From: Lagopus muta
Lineage: Eukaryota; Chordata; Aves; Galliformes; Phasianidae
Assembly: GCF_023343835.1 (NCBI RefSeq)
Contig: NC_064443.1
Span: 17,991,501-18,055,500, forward strand
Direction: 5' to 3'
Length of the DNA: 64,000 nt
Below are positions 46,251-64,000 of the stretch, piece after piece. Every line of letters begins with the position of its first letter. The stretch's first letter is position 1. The translations under genes and the position numbers were made by a program. The notes under the pieces were generated by a model that searched no databases, was not told the DNA's origin, and saw only the letters and a program-made list of their open reading frames with translations.

Positions 46251-46559
46251 CGGATGGACGCGGCGCGGAGGATCGTGAAGGTTTCACAACACGTGGAGGT
46301 GTTTAGAGCTGTTTCCCGAGGAACACGGGCACGGTGGGGATGCCATGGCGGCGGTTGTTCTCTGCACACCGTACTGACGCGTGCTTCCGCACCGCCGTGG
46401 GACGGGGCTGAGAAACAGCGCAGCGCGGGGCGCTACAGCGGGACCGCGGCTACAGAGCGAGGCGGAGGGAGAGCAGCGATGCGCGGATCGGCCGGCAGGG
46501 GGCGCCCGCGAGCAGCCTAAGCGGGAAGGCGGGGGGCGTGGCCGGGTCGCGCCGCTGAT

Positions 46560-46630
46560 CTCATCGCGCTGCGCCGCGCCGGGGCCGCACGGAGCCGCTC
46601 CCCAGGCCTAGCGAGGCCGGCAGCCCGCGG
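46560..46630 (+). other. TRNT1: TRNT1 non-coding exon 1 (start uncertain)
   Basis: A consensus donor G|GTGAGT sits at 46630/46631 in the CpG island, and the next acceptor is directly followed by the ATG. A non-coding first exon must therefore end here. The transcription start is a guess. Confidence 0.6.
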
Positions 46631-46712
46631 GTGAGTGCGACGCTCCTGCGAGGGGCCTCTCCCCGCTGCTCGGGCCCGCGGACTGACGCGGCGTTTCTCT
46701 GTTTCTCCCCAG

Positions 46713-46854
46713 ATGTGGGCTGAGGTGTTGCTTCTGCCCTGCAGGGCTCGGCTGCTTCCGCCTCTCCGGCTGCGGCACCGAGCGGCGCGCGCCATGAGGC
46801 TGCAAAGCCCGCAGTTCCAGGCGCTCTTCACACCGGGGCTGCGCAGTGTGGCAG
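46713..46854 (+). CDS. TRNT1: TRNT1 exon: presequence and N-terminus
   Basis: The ATG is the first triplet after the acceptor TCTCCCCAG. It encodes [20 protein letters not shown], then [20 protein letters not shown]. The second Met stands before RLQSPQF, matching the human MKLQSPEF start of the mature form. Confidence 0.93.
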
Positions 46855-49800
46855 GTGAGGGCCGGGCGGGGCCTCACGGGAGGGGCTGTGGCGGCTCCGG
46901 GTCCCTCACAGGTGGGGGCTGTGGCGGCTCCGTTTTTGTTCTCGACTGTTTTCTTCTCCTTTGTCAGAATTGTTTGAGAAGAAGAACTACGAGCTGAGAA
47001 TCGCGGGAGGGGCCGTGAGGGATTTGCTGAGCGGAATGACGCCTCAAGATGTGGATTTCGCCACTACGGCTACACCCGAAGAGATGAAGGAGATGTTCAC
47101 GTCTGCTGGGGTTCGGCTGATCAATAACAAAGGAGAAAAACACGGAACCATCACGGCCAGGGTTGGTTCGCGGTCGGGCTGTGGGTTTTCTCTTACAGTC
47201 TGTAGCAGGTGGGGAAGCCGATTCGATGCCTCCTGCTTTCTCGGGTCCTGCCTTCCTCTGTATGCACGTTCCTTTGCTTTTAGCCTGCAGGCACCTTCCT
47301 GCAGATGGCTTATGTGGAAATGAGCTCTGTTCTGAGGCATCTTTGAGTTTCAGTGTCAGCTCCATGTGGAAGCACAGCGTGTGTTTGCATACAGTTTGTG
47401 CTCAAGCTGCCTACATGCAAACCAACGTGGGGCAGGAAAATAGATAGCCTTTGTATCTGTATCCACGTTGAAATAACGATCTCTGTGGGATTTTCAGCTC
47501 CATGAACAGAATTTTGAAATTACTACTCTCAGAATAGATATTGTCACCGATGGACGCCATGCAGAGGTGGAATTCACCACTGACTGGGAAAAGGATGCTG
47601 AAAGGAGGGATCTGACCATCAATTCCATGTTTTTAGGTAAAATTATGCAAAAGAAAATACGTAGATCAAACACCGCTTTTCAAATCATGCCAGTAAATTT
47701 TCCCTCTCCTTTTTGCGTTCTGTTGGTTTATACTGCTGTCAGCCAAAAGGTCTGCACAGATATGGCAACCCACAGCAAGTGACACCATTTGTCCTCTGCA
47801 TTTTCAAATAAGAGTGTTTCTAAATTCCTGTTGATGTTTTTTCATCTTCTAGGCTTGGATGGGATGCTGTATGATTTCTTTAATGGATATGAAGACTTAA
47901 AGAACAAGAAAATAAGATTTGTGGGAAAGGCAAGTGCAAGAATACAAGAAGATTATTTACGAATCCTAAGATATTTCAGGTACCAGCTTTCACCTTGTCT
48001 GGATGAAGAGATGGTATAAATAAGTACTTCTGATGACTCATTGGAGACGTAGAAATGGAGTTCCATGGAGAAGGTTGTGAACCAAAATTCAGACAATGTT
48101 TTTTCCTCAAAAATTGATGAGAAAAGCATATTTTTGGCTTCTGTTTTCTCTATGCGAGCAAGAAATACACTGTCCTTTGCAAACAGTCTTTGTAACAGTA
48201 CTGTTTCAAGTATAATTTAAAACAAAGTAATAAGTTTATTGACGTCTATCTGTTGACATGTAACCAACAGAAGTGCAGTTACTTTGCCCTGAAGCTTCAT
48301 GCAGTCTGGGAGAGGAGAGTAAATCTGATCAGGATTGATCTATTTGCTTTGGACAGTGTAACAACGTAACCTACCTTGTGCCTTTTTTTTTTTGGCACTG
48401 AACTTCTGCACCTCATATAATCTCTCTGCAGTTTTCTCTTTCATACTCTTGGTGAAATTGAAAGAGCAGGCAGGAGCTTTAAGCTTCATGGCAGAAAAAT
48501 GTTGCAGAGATTTCAGAAACTATAATGTTTTTGTCCTCCACTATTTTAATGTAATCAGCATTTGCCATGACTTAATTCTGTGAGTAGCAATAAGAAATGA
48601 TTGGCAAAATTAACATGGAGCGGTTTTCTTTGGGCAGGTTTTATGGGAGGATTGCAGAAAAACCTGGCGATCACGAATCGAGCACCCTGCAAGCAATTAA
48701 AGAAAATGCCAAAGGTTTGGCTGGGATATCAGGAGAAAGGATTTGGGTGGAACTGAAAAAAATTCTAATTGGAAACCACGTAAATCATTTGGTTCGACTT
48801 CTGTATGAGCTGGACGTCGCTCAATACATAGGTAAAGTAAGATGACTGTAAATGTTACAGGAATAGGAAATCAAGCAATTGCAGCACGGCAAAGGAGATG
48901 AAGCTTGTTTGTTTTTACCTTTGTTAATGTCCCTGTTTCTTGTTAACGCCTTATTGAACTTTTTCTCTTCAGGTTTACCAGGTAATGGAAATCTGGAGGA
49001 ACTTGACAGAGTCAGTAAAAATACTGAAAATTTGTGTCCAAAACCCATGACTGTTCTGACGTCATTGTTCAAGGTGAAGGATGATGTAACAAACCTTGAT
49101 TTGAGGCTGAAAATCTCAAAAGAGGAGAAGAACCTTGGCTTCTTTCTGCTGAAACACCGTGAGGAGTTAACTAAAGCGACGGGGCCAGAACCACTGAAAC
49201 CATATCAAGACTTCATAATGGATGTAAGTGTACTTGATATTGCTGCACTTGGCTTCTCGAGTAAACCACGAGTTTCCAGTTGTACAGAGTGCCAAAGAGA
49301 GCCGTGGGCCTTACAAGATGAGCAGCCCTTCCACTGTGCATGGCGCCAGGATTGTCAAGATGGTGATGTTTGCATTAGGAAGATGAGCTGTATTGACAAG
49401 AACTGGTAGCCACAGTTAAGACTGCTTCCAGTGCAGTATCACTACATTAACTGCAGGAATATCATCCAATATTAACAATAATAGATCCAATAAATTAAAG
49501 TTTTGGGGGCTTTTTCCATTTGCTTTGAATCTAGAGAGAAGAGCAGAAATAGACAAGTGTTTTTGCAATGTCCTGTTTTTCCAGCAACAGAGATGCCTGT
49601 TCTTTAGCAGAGCTTAGTTTTACAAGGAGATAAACAGTTTCTTAGCTTCTGTTGTTTGACTGAAGTAAATTTTTAAAAATAGATATTAAAACTGAAAACC
49701 AATCTTAGCTGATCCAAGCAGCTTGTGTTCTCTAGCAACGTTTTTACTAGACTTAAAACCAGTCAGGATGGACAGGGTCAGCTGAAAGTGTGGCCTCTGA

Positions 49801-50545
49801 ACACAGCTGAGGACTGAGGGTTTGCTGTACTGGCTCCACTGAGTTCTCCTACTGCATTAAAGCATGAGACAGGATCTGGACCTCAAAGGATTTCATGTGA
49901 AATTCAAATCCTTCAGTTGCGTATTCAGAGTCTGCATAGTGCCTGGAACAGTGCTTTGTGTTCTGCACCAGGTACTGTTAAACACACAACATCTTCCAGA
50001 GTGAATTTCAAGTCATCTGAAAGTGAAGTTCTGCACTTTTATTGCAGTAACTGAGGTGAAAGAGGTCAGTGTCAGCAGAGAGGACTTCCTCCCACAGGGA
50101 AGATGTGAATCCCTCTCCAGCAGTAGGTTAAAGATAATGGTTAAAAAGCTACTAAACGAAGTTCATGAAGTTTTCAAGCATTTGCTGGACTCTCCAGTCC
50201 CAGGCTGAGTTTTAAAACTAATGAGAGAGAGGTGCAGATGTTCAGAGTTTGGATTGTTATCTAGTTTCTCCTAATACATCCTCTTTTTTTTTTCAGTCTA
50301 GGGAAGCAAATACGATTTCCAAAATATTAGAACTGCTGAAGTACCAGGGAGAAGAGCAGCTTTTAAAAGAAATGCAGCAGTGGACTGTTCCTACCTTTCC
50401 TGTTAGTGGCCATGATCTGCGGAAAATGGGCATAACTTGTGGGAAAGAAATTGGCTCAGCACTGCAGCAGTTACGGGAGGAATGGAAGAAGAGTGGGTAC
50501 TGCATGGATAAAGAAGAGTTGTTAAGTTGTATGAAGAAAGTGTAA
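46713..50545 (+). CDS. TRNT1: CCA tRNA nucleotidyltransferase 1, complete (7 coding exons)
   Basis: TRNT1 adds CCA to the 3' end of tRNAs in mitochondria and in the nucleus/cytosol, a step required for aminoacylation. Coding exons: 46713-46854, 46968-47161, 47498-47636, 47853-47979, 48638-48831, 48973-49223, 50297-50545. Phases chain to 431 residues (human 434). Catalytic parts of the class II enzyme are present: GG at 61-62 and the metal-binding D75-V-D77 (motif A), RRDLTINSM at 148-156 (motif B), [12 protein letters not shown] at 191-202 (motif C) and ERIWVEL at 234-240 (motif D, base selection). The N-terminus is rich in Arg and Leu and lacks acids after residue 4, as expected for a mitochondrial presequence. 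A second in-frame ATG encodes M28 at 46794. Confidence 0.97.
46968..47161 (+). CDS. TRNT1: TRNT1 exon: motif A
   Basis: The exon encodes [20 protein letters not shown], then [20 protein letters not shown] and ends in KHGTITAR. It carries the nucleotide-binding GG and the two catalytic aspartates. The donor GTTGGT is weak. Confidence 0.97.
47498..47636 (+). CDS. TRNT1: TRNT1 exon: motif B
   Basis: The exon encodes [20 protein letters not shown], then [20 protein letters not shown] and [15 protein letters not shown] is motif B, involved in ribose recognition. The donor is GTAAAA. Confidence 0.97.
47853..47979 (+). CDS. TRNT1: TRNT1 exon: motif C
   Basis: The exon encodes [20 protein letters not shown], then [20 protein letters not shown] and YF. 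Motif C links head and neck domains. The exon ends after two bases of the Arg codon. Confidence 0.97.
48638..48831 (+). CDS. TRNT1: TRNT1 exon: motif D / neck domain
   Basis: The exon encodes [20 protein letters not shown], then [20 protein letters not shown] and [20 protein letters not shown]. The ERIW..E motif supplies the Arg that templates CTP and ATP binding. Preceding intron 47980-48637 has nothing notable. Confidence 0.97.
48973..49223 (+). CDS. TRNT1: TRNT1 exon: body domain
   Basis: The exon encodes [20 protein letters not shown] through [20 protein letters not shown] to KPYQDFIMD. The frame stays open past the donor GTAAGT into the intron for 61 more codons. Confidence 0.96.
49224..50296 (+). 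other. TRNT1: TRNT1 last intron, with a possible intronic poly(A) site
   Basis: Intron of 1.07 kb. The exon frame runs on to a TAG at 49407-49409, followed by AATAAA at 49489-49494. An unrelated 61-codon frame at 50023-50208 has an acceptor-like TTTTATTGCAG in front but no recognised family. Confidence 0.7.
50297..50545 (+). CDS. TRNT1: TRNT1 last exon: tail domain
   Basis: The exon encodes [20 protein letters not shown], then [20 protein letters not shown] through [20 protein letters not shown] to KKV and TAA. It binds the tRNA elbow by family analogy. The acceptor follows a poly-T tract. Confidence 0.97.
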   Translation, partial: SREANTISKILELLKYQGEEQLLKEMQQWTVPTFPVSGHDLRKMGITCGKEIGSALQQLREEWKKSGYCMDKEELLSCMKKV

Positions 50546-51125
50546 AAGGTAACAATAAAGGAGAAAACATTTTGTGCTATCATACTGCAGGTGGGAATGT
50601 GTGTAAAGCATGTTCTGCAACATGGGATTCAAGAGAAATGGGACAGGAGGAAGGAAGGAAGGGAGGTTGGTTCTTACCCAAACTGCTTAACACTGGCCTG
50701 GTGACCTGGGGAGAGACAACAGCTGTTCCTCATTTCCCCTGACTCAGCTGCAAACTGTTAGCATGCTTCTCAGCTTTGCCTCCAGAGCATTTATAAACAC
50801 ACTGAGGAGCAATGGCTCCACTTGGAGCCCTGAAAAACTCCACAGTGATCTCTTAGCAGCCTGTGGTAAGTACGCTTTCTTTCTGTTTCTCTGCTCACCA
50901 TGGTGGACTGGGCCAAGGGCTGCACTGGGTTTCCAGGCACAAATGCAGTGGGTTCTCATCTCCAGTATACATTCATCTCTGGAAACTGTTTTCTGTACGC
51001 CTATGAATTGTGGCATGCTCTGTTAACTGTTAAGTTTACAACTCAGCCCTTTTCACCATTCACCCTGGGGAAAGTGCAGTGCTGTATTTACAGCTTGCAC
51101 AATAAATAAGTATACATGGGAACAT
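50546..51125 (+). other. TRNT1: TRNT1 3' UTR (inferred)
   Basis: AATAAA occurs at 50554-50559, only 9 bases after the stop, and again at 51101-51106. The first would give an extremely short UTR, so the second is the likelier main site. Both could be used. Confidence 0.55.
51101..51106 (+). terminator. TRNT1: TRNT1 poly(A) signal AATAAA
   Basis: AATAAATAAG lies about 555 bases after the stop codon. An alternative signal at 50554-50559 is much closer to the stop. Confidence 0.55.
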
Positions 51126-52198
51126 GGGCTACACTTAAAAGCAGGATTCTTATTCTGTTATTTTGCCATGTTGTAGAGACACAAATGGCTTACTAATTTG
51201 AATTAGAGTCTTGAGGAATTAGGGCTCTAATTGTTTTTTGATGGCAATACCAGCCTTCTTCTCCTCACGTACTGAAACGGAGGTACTGTTGGGTAGGGAG
51301 AAACAAGAGCATAGAGGAAAACACAAACTGCATGGAGATGGGTGCCTCAGTATTCAGACTCAGCTCAAGCTTTTAAATTTAGCCTCACGGCACTGAAAGC
51401 AACATCTACCAGGTCCAGAAAAGCACTCTAAGATTCAGCATGCAGGAGCACATATCCCATGTCAGACCCCTTTATCATTTCTCTACAAATGCTACTAAGC
51501 TGCAGATAACATCTATAGGTCTTACCTAGTCTTATGTCAGGGCTTTTTCAGCTAGTTGAACATTCTTCCAAACTAAAATAAATCAGCAAATCCCACGGAA
51601 TATTGTGGTAAGGAAATCACTCCTTTTTGGCCCTTAAACGATTCTCCCAGCTTCAACAGGTTGCTGTTTAACATAGAATGGTGGCAGCATGACTAACAGC
51701 AATCCTCACTGCTGAGCTGTGCAATGGGATGAGGATTTAAAGCTTTGACATTTTAGATAATTTCTTCCTAACCTGATAAGACAATAGCTCTCCACGAGTC
51801 TGGAATTCAATTCAGCATGCTCCACTACCTGCGTACAGCCTGAACTGCCATCCTATAGCCCCATTTAGTCACTGTACCTTCAGATGAAGCTATAGCAAAA
51901 GAAATACGAGGCCTGTGGAGACAGGTCCCCAGGCAGCTGCCCCTGCCTTTGTGCAGAAGCTCTACAGCAATCCCCATTGTAATCAACAGGCTTCACCCCC
52001 AGCCTGAGCGGAGGCCTCGGCTCACAGGGCTGGGTCCCACTGGCAGCCAGTGGCCCATCATCACTCTTAACCTCCCTTACCATCGTTTTCTGAAAGCCCT
52101 GTGGTTTAAAACCTGAGCAGTGTTAGACCAGACATTTTCTTTCTTCCAACAGTCAGCAGAAACCACATCTGCTAGGATCAATTTGAAACAAATTTAAT
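51126..52198. other. Intergenic region between TRNT1 and CRBN 3' ends
   Basis: About 1.1 kb between the inferred ends of two convergent genes. I see no gene or repeat here. Human TRNT1 and CRBN also converge tail-to-tail. Confidence 0.6.
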
Positions 52199-52204
52199 TT
52201 TATT
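52199..52204 (-). terminator. CRBN: Candidate distal CRBN poly(A) signal
   Basis: TTTATT on the plus strand is AATAAA on the CRBN strand. It is the first canonical AATAAA I find after the CRBN stop. ATTAAA variants occur earlier at 53270-53275 and 52574-52579. Confidence 0.45.
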
Positions 52205-55200
52205 CTTTGCAAATGTTTGCAAGCAACGAGATTTTCCTGAAAACTTGTCCCAGAAGGCAGACAGAGGAAGAGTGAAAGCAGAGAATGTGCTACACCTTCC
52301 AGAGCTTGTACAAAGCAAGGAAAGGTGATCGACTACAAAAGGAACAAAATGAATTGCAGCGCATACAAAAATAGCATTATTGTTAAAAAAAAGAACAGCT
52401 AGAACTTCTTAGAACAAGTGTGCAAGTATCCTGTTATCATTCTACACAGTCATCAAAACTAAGCTATAGGAAAGCTTGCAATATTACAGGCTCTGATTGT
52501 ATGACACTGTATGCGATTGCAGCAATACTACAACAGGGCAACCCCCCTGTGGGTCCCCCCACCCCAGAACACCTTTAATCCTTTCATCAGATCCAGCAAG
52601 GCCACGGCTGTGCTACCAGCACGCCCATCCCATGGCTGTGTAATTCCCAGCTCTCCCATAATAAGCGAAATTACAGTGGGAGAAAAACTCTCCTGGCATC
52701 AGCCAGCACATCAGTTGGATTAATTACAGCATGAAGCCACGTGCCAGCCACTGAATGTAGTAAATGTAGCTACTGCTGTAAGATGTGCTGATTTTCTTTG
52801 CACTTAACTCTCAAAAGCTTACAAGGGCTGTATTTGCCAGTAATAAATTTCCACAATCCCAACATTCTAGCAGTTTTTTCTCAAAAAAAAAGATAAAAGC
52901 ATAGAGAGCATTCATCAACGTATTGAGCCTCCCATGATTCTACATCCACGTTGGAAGTCACATGCTGGCTGTGCATTTTGTAGCACTTTAACTGCCAGCT
53001 TCACCATGACAGGATCCCCCAGTTTTACAGCAAGCTGAATTATGCTTGTATTCAGCCAGCAGTCATAGGCTTACAAATGGGAAACAATTCACACAAGGTT
53101 GGGCTGATGAAAAATCATCAACACTAAGATAAAGTTAGTGCTAATTTACTTGTGAGTTGTCTCACTTGGTAATATTAGCTACACTTGATTGTATATATAT
53201 ATATATATATACATACAATACCAAAAATATGCCCATTTTGTATTTAAGCACTGTGAACATAATGCCATTTTTAATTCAGACCATCTGAAAGACTCAGCCA
53301 AAACCCAAAACACCTTGTGAAGTGCAGGGAGAGCTGAGGAAATGATCATCCTGAAAGCCTCACTTACTGAAAGCAAATGGCAGCAGAGATACTTGAGTAT
53401 CTCAGAGAGGAAAAAGCAATCCAAGCCTACAGCTAAGCCACGGGTGGCTCTGTGTGTATGCAGGGAGTGAGGGGGAAGCTAAGTGTGATTCTAGTGGTTA
53501 TCTAGGTGCACAGATTTCAGTCTCACATACTACTCCTTATTTTAGTCTTCTGAAAGCTTATTACATAAACACAATGGTTTCTATAAGAAAATGAGTGCAT
53601 TCACCCTCTATTTGCTCAGAATTCTATTCAAAGAATTATTGCTTTTCGTAGTTCACTGGCAAGTCAGAGTACTGCACAGACAATTGAAGATGGTATTAAA
53701 GGTGTCTATGGAGAAAACCAAAGTTATTACAGAAGCACAGAGGTAGAAGGCTTCAAAGAACGAAACCTGAGTTACACATCCATTAGTTTCTACATAAGTA
53801 GCATAATATCCTAACAGCCTTTCAGCATCTGGCATCTTCCCATCTGGATTTTCCCTAAGCTCTGCTGTCACAAGTACTACTTAGACGAGATCAGATCACA
53901 CTTGCCTTGCAGAGGCCTGACCTTGGCCTCTCAATGCAGTAATCTGTCCATGCTACATGTCTGATGCGACTGGGAAAGAACAATTACTGGGTTACATCTT
54001 CAACCTTAAGCAGTATTCTCACAGTATTTAACAACGCAAGTTCTTGAAAACGTACACAGAAGAAACAGTGAATGCAATAGCTTCAAGAAAAAAAAAGGTG
54101 TCTATGTACACTCACAAACTGATGAAATCTTGCCATCTTCAGATTCTGCATTTGTTCTGAAGGGAAAAAAAACAACCAAGCAGTAGCAAAAGCTGCCCTC
54201 TTTTAGCATCCATTTCTGTAGCACAGACAGAATTTCAGGAAACAAACTGAAAAAGAGTGGGGCGAGAAAAACAGTTAGTTTGTTTCTTCTAGGTAAGGTG
54301 ATAATGTAGAGTTTTACCTTATGATACTAAAGCTGAAGGAAAAGAAAGATTAGCTGAATCTCTTCTCAAAATACATATTAGAGAAAAATCTCCAGTTAGG
54401 TAGATTGGAGAATACTTCAGGGGATCCTAGACATGCATTCCTGTAAGCTGATCTCCCACTGAAATTGTTTTGAAAAATACAAAAATTACATTCAAAAGTA
54501 AAATAAACCACGGTAAATGACAATGTGTGTTTCATCTTCTGGAACTGATCGGTGTATTCTGTATAAATAATTTAAGATTTAAAAGACAAGTCAGAAATGC
54601 TCAATGCACCAGAGAACTTCTAAGGAACAAATATTTTATATAAGCTCATTTCAAAGGGAATTTTCTGGCATGCTTGTTCTAGCTGCACCCAGCAGTCAGC
54701 TCTGCCATTTACACCACTGCTACTGACATCACCAACACAGAATCCTTCAGCCTTGTACTCTCTTTGATGGTTATTCAGCAAATATTTCATGAACATCACG
54801 AGACTAAAACTGCAAGTATTCCACATAGTTAGAAACAGGAGTCATCATCGTAAACACATTTTAAGTAAGGGAAATATCCTGCAATGAGATACTAGTATCT
54901 AACATCATACGTTGCATAATTATGCTCTATTTCTTTCACTGCAGGCTGATAGCAGCAAACATTTCCTGAAATGAAAGTTCAGAGGAAGTAGAAAGTTCAG
55001 AGTCAAGTCTGTCCAAATGAACTCATTTCCTGGCGTCTCGTGCCACCTTCTCTCCACAGCTGTCATTCTTAAGAATCAACCTTCAGTCCTCAGCGTGTCT
55101 GAAACAACGTAACGTGCTGCACACTGAAGGCAAAGCGTTCTGGGCTGCGAGTTCTTGTTTTGTTGGTTTTTAAGTGAGCATCAAAAGCAGAACTAAGCGG

Positions 55201-55253
55201 ATGTATCTAAGAGACAGAGTACTCCCTGTTCATCTCCAAAGCAGGGTACTGGA
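52205..55253 (-). other. CRBN: CRBN 3' UTR (inferred, up to 3 kb)
   Basis: No coding exon of any known gene was recognised here. The lack of AATAAA on the CRBN strand before 52204 suggests a long UTR. Earlier non-canonical signals could shorten it. It contains a TA dinucleotide repeat. Confidence 0.5.
53191..53217. repeat. (TA)n microsatellite
   Basis: About ten TA units followed by TACATAC, inside the inferred CRBN 3' UTR. It is likely to vary in length between individuals. Confidence 0.9.
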
Positions 55254-63239
<7,986 letters not shown>

Positions 63240-64000
63240 CTAACAAGCACACACAGAATGCTGTGTACACATCAACCAGCACAGATGAAAATACTGAGAA
63301 AAATCAGAGAACCACAGAAATGCCTTCAATATCCCCAGGCCATTGCCTTCCACTGGGAAGCAGTTTTGCTGTTGGTAAATAATTTTCTTGTTGTTACAGC
63401 AAAATCAGTGCACTGTAGAAAGACTCAGAAGCGGGTGATGTATTTTTGAACAGCTCAGGAACAAGTTTTTTGGGCAGCTGGTAACGCACAAATTCTGCCG
63501 GTTCAGATTTTCACTTCAGAAGTTGTTTTCTACTTCAGTTCTGAATGCTTTCTGTCTGCAACACAAGGATGCCAACCAACTTAATTTCCTGTAGGAGGCT
63601 GAATGCACCACTTGACGTGGTACAAAACTGAACAATACAACTAAGTACATAAAGCAACTGAGCTACAAGCAACCTGAAGCTTAGTACTCAGGCAAATACC
63701 CTTGCTGATGTTCCTAGACAATTTCACTGCTGTCAACCTCTCCTCTGTGTATACCAAACACGATCACAAAAGCCAGCACTGCACACACAGAAAGGCCCAA
63801 ACTATAAAGGAAAGCAATGTTACGACTCTGGAGAGAATTTCAAGAACAAAATCATAGTTAAGGATTACTATTTTCGTGTCATTTCTAGCCTAGAATCAAT
63901 CCCAAAATTGCTTTCAAGCAAGAACACAGCTAAGTTGCTTGCATGTTTTATTTTGTGTTTATCTGTATAAAATCCATATGTACGTTTAGAAGTAAATATA
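63240..64000 (-). other. CRBN intron (partial)
   Basis: No start-codon exon with the required phase was found, and there is no CpG island. The CRBN promoter is therefore expected beyond 64000. Confidence 0.75.

Larger units (their letters stand above)
46250..46960. promoter_or_regulatory. TRNT1: CpG island and promoter of TRNT1
   Basis: GC content and CpG density rise sharply here compared with the AT-rich surroundings. There is a GGGGGGCGTGGCC box at about 46530 of the SP1/KLF type. No TATA box is seen near the inferred first exon. This is typical of a housekeeping gene. It may also influence IL5RA, which starts about 4 kb away in the opposite direction (inference). Confidence 0.8.

Noticed and set aside
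46254-46831. Several overlapping open frames on both strands in the CpG island
   Set aside because: GC-rich DNA lacks stop codons by chance. The real TRNT1 start is set by the acceptor and homology at 46713.

Overview
This is vertebrate nuclear DNA, almost certainly bird and most likely chicken or a close galliform. It has spliced genes with GT-AG introns, short introns, little repeat content, and several 3'-end fragments of CR1, the dominant avian LINE. The gene order and orientation match human 3p26: CNTN4(+), IL5RA(-), TRNT1(+), CRBN(-). Every gene was rebuilt from splice junctions whose reading phases agree from exon to exon.

Region 1 (1-29350): the 3' part of CNTN4 on the plus strand. 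Twelve coding exons encode 574 residues: the end of Ig domain 5, Ig domain 6, four fibronectin III domains (two exons each) and a GPI-anchor tail. A 3' UTR of about 1.6 kb follows. A 15.4 kb intron (1394-16821) fills most of the left side. CNTN4 is a neuronal cell-adhesion molecule.

Region 2 (30680-42435): IL5RA on the minus strand, tail-to-tail with CNTN4. Ten coding exons give a complete 410-residue receptor with signal peptide, three FNIII domains, a WSDWS motif, one membrane span, a box 1 proline motif and a short tail.

Region 3 (42436-46630): the head-to-head interval between IL5RA and TRNT1. It is mostly featureless, then becomes a GC-rich CpG island that is the TRNT1 promoter.

Region 4 (46560-51125): TRNT1 on the plus strand. 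One non-coding exon and seven coding exons give a complete 431-residue CCA-adding tRNA nucleotidyltransferase with all catalytic motifs.

Region 5 (52199-64000): CRBN on the minus strand, tail-to-tail with TRNT1. Ten coding exons give the last 423 residues of cereblon; the start codon and promoter lie to the right of the window.

The four genes share conserved synteny, not a pathway. TRNT1 and CRBN are housekeeping genes; CNTN4 and IL5RA are tissue-restricted. I found no sign of a new biological system, viral insertion or non-canonical operon. The best second-look items are residue 388 of CRBN, the conserved C-terminus of IL5RA, a possible two-start arrangement in TRNT1, a possible intronic polyadenylation isoform of TRNT1, and a GC-rich block inside the CNTN4 3' UTR.
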